From Garcia nutans (Eukaryota; Streptophyta; Magnoliopsida; Malpighiales; Euphorbiaceae), in contig CANTUV010000015.1 in the NCBI GenBank assembly GCA_947685225.1, positions 5,518,001 through 5,582,000 on the forward strand: a DNA stretch of 64,000 nt. Direction: 5' to 3'. The notes under the pieces are model-generated. The model ran no database searches. It saw only the letters and a list, made by a program, of their open reading frames with translations, and was not told the DNA's origin. Shown here in pieces: positions 58,508-64,000 of this stretch (position 1 is its first letter; every line of letters starts with the position of its first letter). Position numbers and translations under genes: made by a program.

Positions 58508-59813
58508 CTATTCATCTGCTTGGGCTAGCATGGCTCCTATCGACTCTTCTTCTACTGCTAAGTATAGTAATAGAGGTTTATCGGGTTTAGGTGGTTTTAA
58601 AATAGGTGGATTCAACAAATACTCTTTTATTCGATCAAAGGACTTTTGACATTCTTCATTCCATACGACCGGTTGATTCTTTCTAAGCAATTTGAAGATA
58701 GGCTCACAAATTGTTGTGAGCTTTGCTATAAATATGCTAATGTACTGCAATTTACCAATGAATCCCCGAACTTCTCTCTCCGTCTTTGGGGCTGGCATAT
58801 CCCTGATTGCTTTGACTTTGTCAGGATCTATCTCAATGCCATTCAGACCAATTATATGTCCCAATAATTTGCCTGAAGTAACACCGAATACACACTTCTT
58901 CGAGTTTAATCTTAGCTTATATTTTAAAGCTCTATCGAAGAATAATTCTAAGTTTTGGAAGTGTTGCTCCCTTGTATCTGACTTAACCATCATATCATCA
59001 ACATATACTTCAACTTCTTTGAACATCATGTCATGAAATAGTGTGGTGGCCATCATTTGATAGGTTGCTCCAGCATTCTTTAAGCCGAACGGCATCACCC
59101 TATAACAAAATATACCCCATTTAGTAATGAAAGCAGTTTTGGTTTTATCCTCTTGGGCCATTAACACTTGGTTGTATCCAGAAAATCCATCTACAAATGA
59201 GTGAAGCATGCTAGAGGCTGCACTATCAATGAGGACATCTATATGAGGTAAAGGAAAATCATCTTTAGGGGAAGCCTTGTTTAAATCTCTATAGTACACG
59301 CAAACCTTTATTCTTCCATCTTTCTTTGGCATGGATACTATGTTGGCTAACCAATCTGGATATTCTATCACTTCAAGGAACTTCACTTGTATTTGCTTAG
59401 TGACCTCTTCTTTAACCAATTCAGCCCACTCAGGTCTTAATCTCCTAAGCTTTTGTTTGACAGGTTTTATGTGAGTGTAAGTAGGAATATGATGCTCGGC
59501 TATGTTTCGATCTATCCCCGACATATCTTCATAACACTAGGTAAATACTTCTTCATATTTTTTAAATATTTTTTCAAAATCTCTCTCTCTCATCAGGAGT
59601 AAGGTCAGATGCTATGCTAATGTTTTTAGGATTTTCAGTTGTTCCCAAATTTAATGATTGTGTGTTAACAGAATTAATATTAAAGATGCTCATATAACTG
59701 CTATTTGAATGTATGCAACCATTAGGAGAAACATCACACAAGTAAGCAAAATCAGACTTTATTGCATTCATTTTGGAAAAGAAAACATCATCATCCTCAT
59801 ACAAAGCAGACAA
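58508..59813 (-). pseudogene. pol: Reverse transcriptase of element E
   Basis: The frame 59524-58508 (338 codons) has PVKQKLRRLRPEW, the palm motifs YRDLNKASPKDDFPLPH, FSGYNQVLMA, MPFGLKNAGATYQ and the catalytic YVDDMMVKS, then LGHIIGLNGIEIDPDKV. Upstream, 59813-59574 holds the linker with LNLGTTENPKN; between them lie a frame change and a TAG near 59536 where relatives have Trp. Motifs are of the Tat lineage. No intron between protease and RT is needed here, unlike in Ogre. Confidence 0.92.
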
Positions 59814-61113
59814 ATTAAAATCAAAATCGAAATTATTATTCTCAGAATCATAAGGCAGGATCTCTTCAAACTTTTCTTTGACCAGGGCAGCAATCTCTTT
59901 TGGACTCGACTTTCATGAGAGCTTCATTCTTCTCTTTTGAATTGGATTCTTTGCTGGTTGGTAGGGTGAGTTCTTTCTTCACTTACTCCACTAGCTCGGC
60001 AACATCTGCAAAAATTTCAAAACCTGGGATTAACTTACCCATGAACATGATTGGCTCAGGCTTTTCTTGGAGTGGTCCCATATTTGGAGCTTTGAAAAAA
60101 ATCTCTTCAAGTGGTGGGAAGCTCATCTTCTCACTCTTCTTTGGCTGGACATCATTGGCTTCATCATATCCCAACCCCTTCTTGGATGTTTGAGTCCTAA
60201 AGTCTGGCAGCTTTGTGAAACCGGCTTTACCCTTTCCAAGACCAGTTCCGGGAAGGTAGTTCATGTTCTTCATCATGTTCAAGACTTTGGAGTCCACCAC
60301 TTCATCATCAAAAATTGTAGCTACTTGAAAACCATTGAGAGGCCTCTCAATCATTAAAGCGTTAACAATCTCATTGTCTTCAGCTTCAATGACCACTGTC
60401 CCATCTCCGTTGGGGAACTTGATCTTTTGATGAAGAGTTGAAGGAACTCCACCAAGAGGATGAAACCATGGTCGGCCCAAGAGCAAGGCCAAGGTAACCG
60501 GTATGTCTAAAACAATAAACTCAACAATAAATTCAATTGGACCAACCTTGACAGCCGCTTTGAAAGTCCCTTCAGCATGGCTCTTAGTGTTGTCATAAGC
60601 ACAGATCGTTACCTCGATCGAGTTTAGATCTCTTATTGACATGGCTAGCTTTGGCAATATCTTAAGTGGATAAACATTTATGGCGGATCCATCATCGACC
60701 ATTACACAAGGAGTCCTCTTCCCCTTGAATTCTATTTTGATAAAGAGAGGGCGGATGTGGTCTCTCCCCTCCTCCGGTAAGTCTGCATCCGAAAAAGAAA
60801 CTGCTCCCATATTAGCTTCACTCTTTTCTTGAACCTCTTCACATTTCATTACTTCCCCAATTTTTATGAAGTTGATCAACTCATCCGATGTCGTGGAGGT
60901 AGAGATTGACATGCTAGCCAAGGCTTTGGCTATAGTTTCTCGGTGCTTTTTAGAAGTAGCTAATAAGTCCCAAATGCTAACACTTGCTTGGGTTCTTTTC
61001 AATTGCTTGAGCACAGCATCATCTTCTTCTACTTCAACTTCCTTCCCCTTATTAGTTTCTAACTCCTTAGGTGGTGGCCTTACGTAAGTCTTACCGGATC
61101 TAGTATTCATCAC
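59814..61113 (-). pseudogene. pro: Protease with G-patch-like tail, element E
   Basis: Frame 61113-59983 (376 codons). An N-terminal segment (KRTQASVSIWDLLATSKKHR, about residues 38-58) precedes the aspartic protease: active site VMVDDGSAINVYPL at about residue 137 and LLLGRPWFHPLGGVPSTLHQ at about 213. A G-patch-like motif YLPGTGLGKGKAGF lies near residue 286. This order is typical of Tat/Ogre. A TAA at the end and a 1-base shift near 59900 separate it from the RT linker, which continues with KEKFEEILPYDS. The polyprotein frame is otherwise well kept. Confidence 0.88.
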
Positions 61114-61188
61114 CTCATCTTCTTTGGGCTTGGACCAAGTCCACTCCTCCTTCTTGGATACAATATCATAATCACTATCACTTGAATC

Positions 61189-62648
61189 TCAAAACTTGTT
61201 GACAACATAAATTGTTACTTCTCCACCCATCATAGCTTGTTTAATTTCACCAAATACCTCTTCCTCTTTGGTTGCTTCTCCATCCACATCTTGAAAAGAA
61301 GACATGACAAAGTCCTCATGCAAACCTCCTCCAATCATGAAGGTTGCCGGTTGTGGTGCCCTATTGAATTTTGGTAATGGGTTGTCTTTGGTGTTTGGCT
61401 TATTGGGCTTGGGTAGCTTCACATTATCAATTAGATTTTGGATCTCATGTCTCAACCTCACACATCTATCCATGTCATGCCCTTGCATTTAGTAAAATTG
61501 ACAAAATGCTTTGGTGTTAAAATTAAGTGGGAGAGGGTTAGGCAAAGGATGAGGATTTAAGGGTTGTAGCAATCTATTTCTTTGAAGCTTATTGAGAACC
61601 CAAGATATCGGTTTTCCCAATTCTGAAAATTGTCTCCTCGTTCCTTGGTTAGTTGCATTAACACCGATGGCCTTTCGCATGCTTTGGCTACCTATTGATA
61701 GCTCCCTTTCTCGTTCTTTTTTGTTGCAAAGCGGCTTTTCTCCCTTTCCCATTCTTCAATTTGCAAACTAGCTTGAAGAAGGTCTTTGAAATCGTGAATG
61801 AGTGTATGAGACATCCTCTCACGAAGACTAGGCAACACCCCTCTCAGAATCATCCTTATTTGATCGGATTCATCGGGCCTCTTCTTGAGTAAAGCGGCCT
61901 TGTTTCTCCATCTCTTGACATAATCTACAAAATTCTCATTCGGCCTTTGCCTAATGGACTCCACTTCCATTACGGTAACTTCTAACTTAACATTATATCC
62001 ATACTGTTGGATGAAGGCTTTGTAAAGTAGATCCCAACTCTTTTGTGTTCCATCATCAAAGTTATTGAACCGGTTTTGGACAATAGGGTCCAATGAGAGC
62101 ATAAAGTACCTTAGGGTTTGAGCCTTAGTAGCTCGGGTAGGCTGCATGGCAGTGATATACTGCTTCACATGGAGATGAGGATTTTCGATGCCATTGTACT
62201 TTGCAAAGGATGGCATCTTGAACTTGTACGAGACTTCTTTTTCTTGTTCAAATAGTTTATCGATCTCAGACATCTCTTCGGTTTTCAGCTTCTTCTCAAA
62301 TTTTTTTTCTAAATCAGCAATCATCTTTTCAACATCGGATGTATCGGTCTTTTCAATAGTTGCTTTCTCAATAACCTTTGGTTCTTTCTTCTTCTCTTGA
62401 ACATCTTGGTAGTATTGAGCCCAATCATCATCATCATCAATGATCACCTTTTCAACATCAAAAACCACTTCACTAACTTTAGTCTTACCTTTGTCCCTTG
62501 GCTTCTTAGTGCTAGCAGATGCCTCGACATGATTCTCTAAGATTGCAGTCAATTGGTTCTTCATGGTCTCAGCTAGGTCCTCTTTTATTTCTTCCATCTT
62601 GGCATTGAGGGCCTCATCCACTATTCTTTGAATTTGTTCGGGCTCCAT
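61189..62648 (-). pseudogene. gag: gag of element E
   Basis: Starts at ATG 62648 (MEPEQIQRIVDEAL). It has the acidic/basic N-terminal part, the capsid block (QRPNENFVDYVKRWRNKAAL near 61935) and, after a frame change near 61700, the zinc-knuckle-like region with CQFY, a TAA near 61488, then MQGHDMDRCVRLRHE. The Gag end (61488-61189) has the FMIGGGLHEDFV block. The open frame actually extends upstream to 62789 and further through the leader ORF. Confidence 0.9.
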
Positions 62649-63807
62649 TATTTTTGGTGAGCAAGTGATTGAGTCGTTGCTAGATACTTCATCTCTGGCG
62701 TAGGTCAAATTGTTGTAAGCTTTTGAACTATCGTAATCCAGGGCTGTGAGCCAGAGAGGATCAATGATATGAGATGCAAATGTATGCATGTATGCATGTA
62801 TGCACGAATAATCAACGAAGAAAGATAATTAGGATGTTCCTTCCAACCTTATAACATCCACACACGAATGGCGAGTCTCTTTTCCTAGGTATATGGTTAA
62901 CAAAATACCAAAATGGGGTATCTTAATTTCGAATAATTCCCTCGGACGTTTCAACCAATAGTTATATTTTTGAAAATGGAAATCCATCCATGATAATTCC
63001 CATTAATTAGGTTTTAATCCATTCTTCAAACTAAAGTAGCTTTTATGCTATATTGGATTAAAACTAAATTAAGAGGTTTATTATAGATAGATTTCTCACT
63101 TCAAAAAGGTAACTAATGATTCATGCCAAAAACAAGCCCATGGTTAATTTATTCTTAGTGTAAACTAGGCCCACAATTGATTTTTGGTATTTCATAATTG
63201 ACCTAAATATTTTTGCAAGCTCTTTGTAAGAAAAGGTTGGGTGAAAATAGCTTTGTTTCTAGAAAAGATGGATTTTGGCCTTAGTATTTAGGCCATAAGC
63301 CAAAGAATTTTTGATATGTTTTTAGAAAAATTTTATGTCCAAAGACCATCTTGAAAAATTTTGAAAATAGCTTTGGTCTTTTGGATTTTCTAAAGAAAAC
63401 ATTATTTTGAGCTTACATTGTACTTAGGTCATATCAGAATAATAACAAACCAAATAAGCCATGATTTAAGCTAAGATAGATTAACCATAGTCAAACAACA
63501 TGCATTTGGGGTAAAAACCTAAGGAAGGTAACTAGGCCAATTACATGAGCTTTAGTCTTTGGGTTAAAAGGCTTAGGTTACCATAGAAAGTATATACCAA
63601 ATGGTATAAGGCTATGAGTGGTTATGCCATGCTCGTTCTCCATAGCTTGAGTGAAAGTATGGTATCCCTTACATAACATAACACGGGTAACACGGGCGTC
63701 CTAACTCACGTACACAATGCAATCTAATATGATGCAATGGATAATATCATTATAAGAAAGAATAGAATAATATAAAGACCAAAGGAATCAACTTCTCTTA
63801 TCCCAAG
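62649..63807 (-). other. Leader of element E with conserved ORF
   Basis: Holds the counterpart of the D and F leader ORF (about 63000-62650): it keeps NYWLKRP and HAYMHTFASHIIDPLW and has one stop near 62840, but runs into gag without another. Further upstream the MENEHGITTHSL frame lies near 63640. The primer site is damaged: only ACTCCACTTGGGAT-like text remains at about 63801-63815. Confidence 0.7.
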
Positions 63808-64000
63808 TGGAGTGGTTCTTGCGACTTCGGCTCTGCTTAGGCTCGGGGCCTTAGAGAACATGGACCTAAGTCCGGAGAAAATGGAGTCGCCACCCGAACG
63901 GGCCCGGAAAAAAGAAAGGGGTGGATGACTCAATTCCTAAGGAATTTCCAACCTCCTAATGGGTTCGGAAAGTTGGGTACGTGTGGGGAAGGTGAGAAAT
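63808..64000 (-). mobile_element. End of the 5' LTR of element E
   Basis: Minus-strand LTR end matching the last part of LTR A (GGCGACTCC, CGGACTTAGGTCC, GCCCCGAGCCTAAGC). Compared with D and F about 50-60 bases containing the LTR terminus (GGGAGTGGGGGC...CACA) and the first bases of the primer site are deleted, apparently between short CCAC repeats. The rest lies beyond the window. Confidence 0.85.

Larger units (their letters stand above)
12276..64000 (-). mobile_element. Tat-lineage element E, host of nested insertions
   Basis: Minus-orientation Tat element. In its own order it has the 5' LTR end (63808-64000, rest outside), leader, gag (62648-61189), protease with G-patch-like tail, RT, RNase H regions, integrase (ending 56512), then antisense DUF7745 (54910-56094) and PMD (39706-54548), PMD promoter (23673-23914), tandem repeats and a truncated LTR. 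Insertions G, F, a solo LTR and B split it. Without them it is about 13 kb. Every coding region has stops or frameshifts, so it is dead. Confidence 0.85.

Noticed and set aside
59814..59982. Ogre-type intron between protease and RT
   Set aside because: Coding sequence continues in another frame through this stretch, so a stop and a 1-base shift explain the break better than an intron.

Overview
The window is nuclear DNA of a flowering plant, made almost wholly of nested Ty3/gypsy LTR retrotransposons; no host gene, tRNA or rRNA gene is visible. The evidence is AT-rich DNA, LTRs of 2.1-3.3 kb, initiator-Met-tRNA and Arg-tRNA-like primer sites, chromodomain and Tat-type pol domains, and plant mobile domain (PMD) and DUF7745 genes. 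The species cannot be named from the sequence.

Two lineages are present. The first is a Tekay/Del-like chromovirus: LTRs TGTAATATCC...GTGTTACA, PBS TGGTATCAGAGCC, a gag-pol of about 1550 aa ending in a chromodomain. The second is a Tat/Ogre-like lineage: LTRs TGTAGACCC...CACA, PBS TGGCGACTCCACTGGGGAT, gag, protease with a G-patch-like tail, RT, two RNase H regions and integrase, plus extra genes on the antisense strand and a tandem-repeat 3' UTR.

Layout. 1-764: first part of an inverted Tekay LTR inside element A. 765-6616: 3' part of Tat element A (+), with a decayed antisense PMD gene, tandem repeats, PPT and 3' LTR; A sits in the gag of Tat element D. 6617-12275: D gag and leader (-), split by a solo Tekay LTR (8595-11940). 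12276-12540: truncated Tat LTR shared by D and E. 12541-64000: Tat element E (-), own length about 13 kb, spread over 52 kb by insertions. These are Tekay element G (13274-23672, two LTRs plus a second partial internal region), gag-only Tat element F (23915-39640, itself holding two solo Tekay LTRs), a solo LTR (40897-43342) and the complete young Tekay element B (44608-54535).

How the genes relate. E encodes gag-pol on the minus strand. On the plus strand, between pol and its 3' LTR, it carries two further intron-bearing genes, DUF7745 and PMD, each with its own TATA box. The two proteins share a motif pattern and may be related copies. All Tat coding regions seen are broken; B has an unbroken gag-pol ORF, near-identical LTRs and perfect 5-bp target duplications, so it could be active. 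Five-bp target duplications fix the order of most insertions: D/E oldest, then A, G and F, then solo LTRs, then B.
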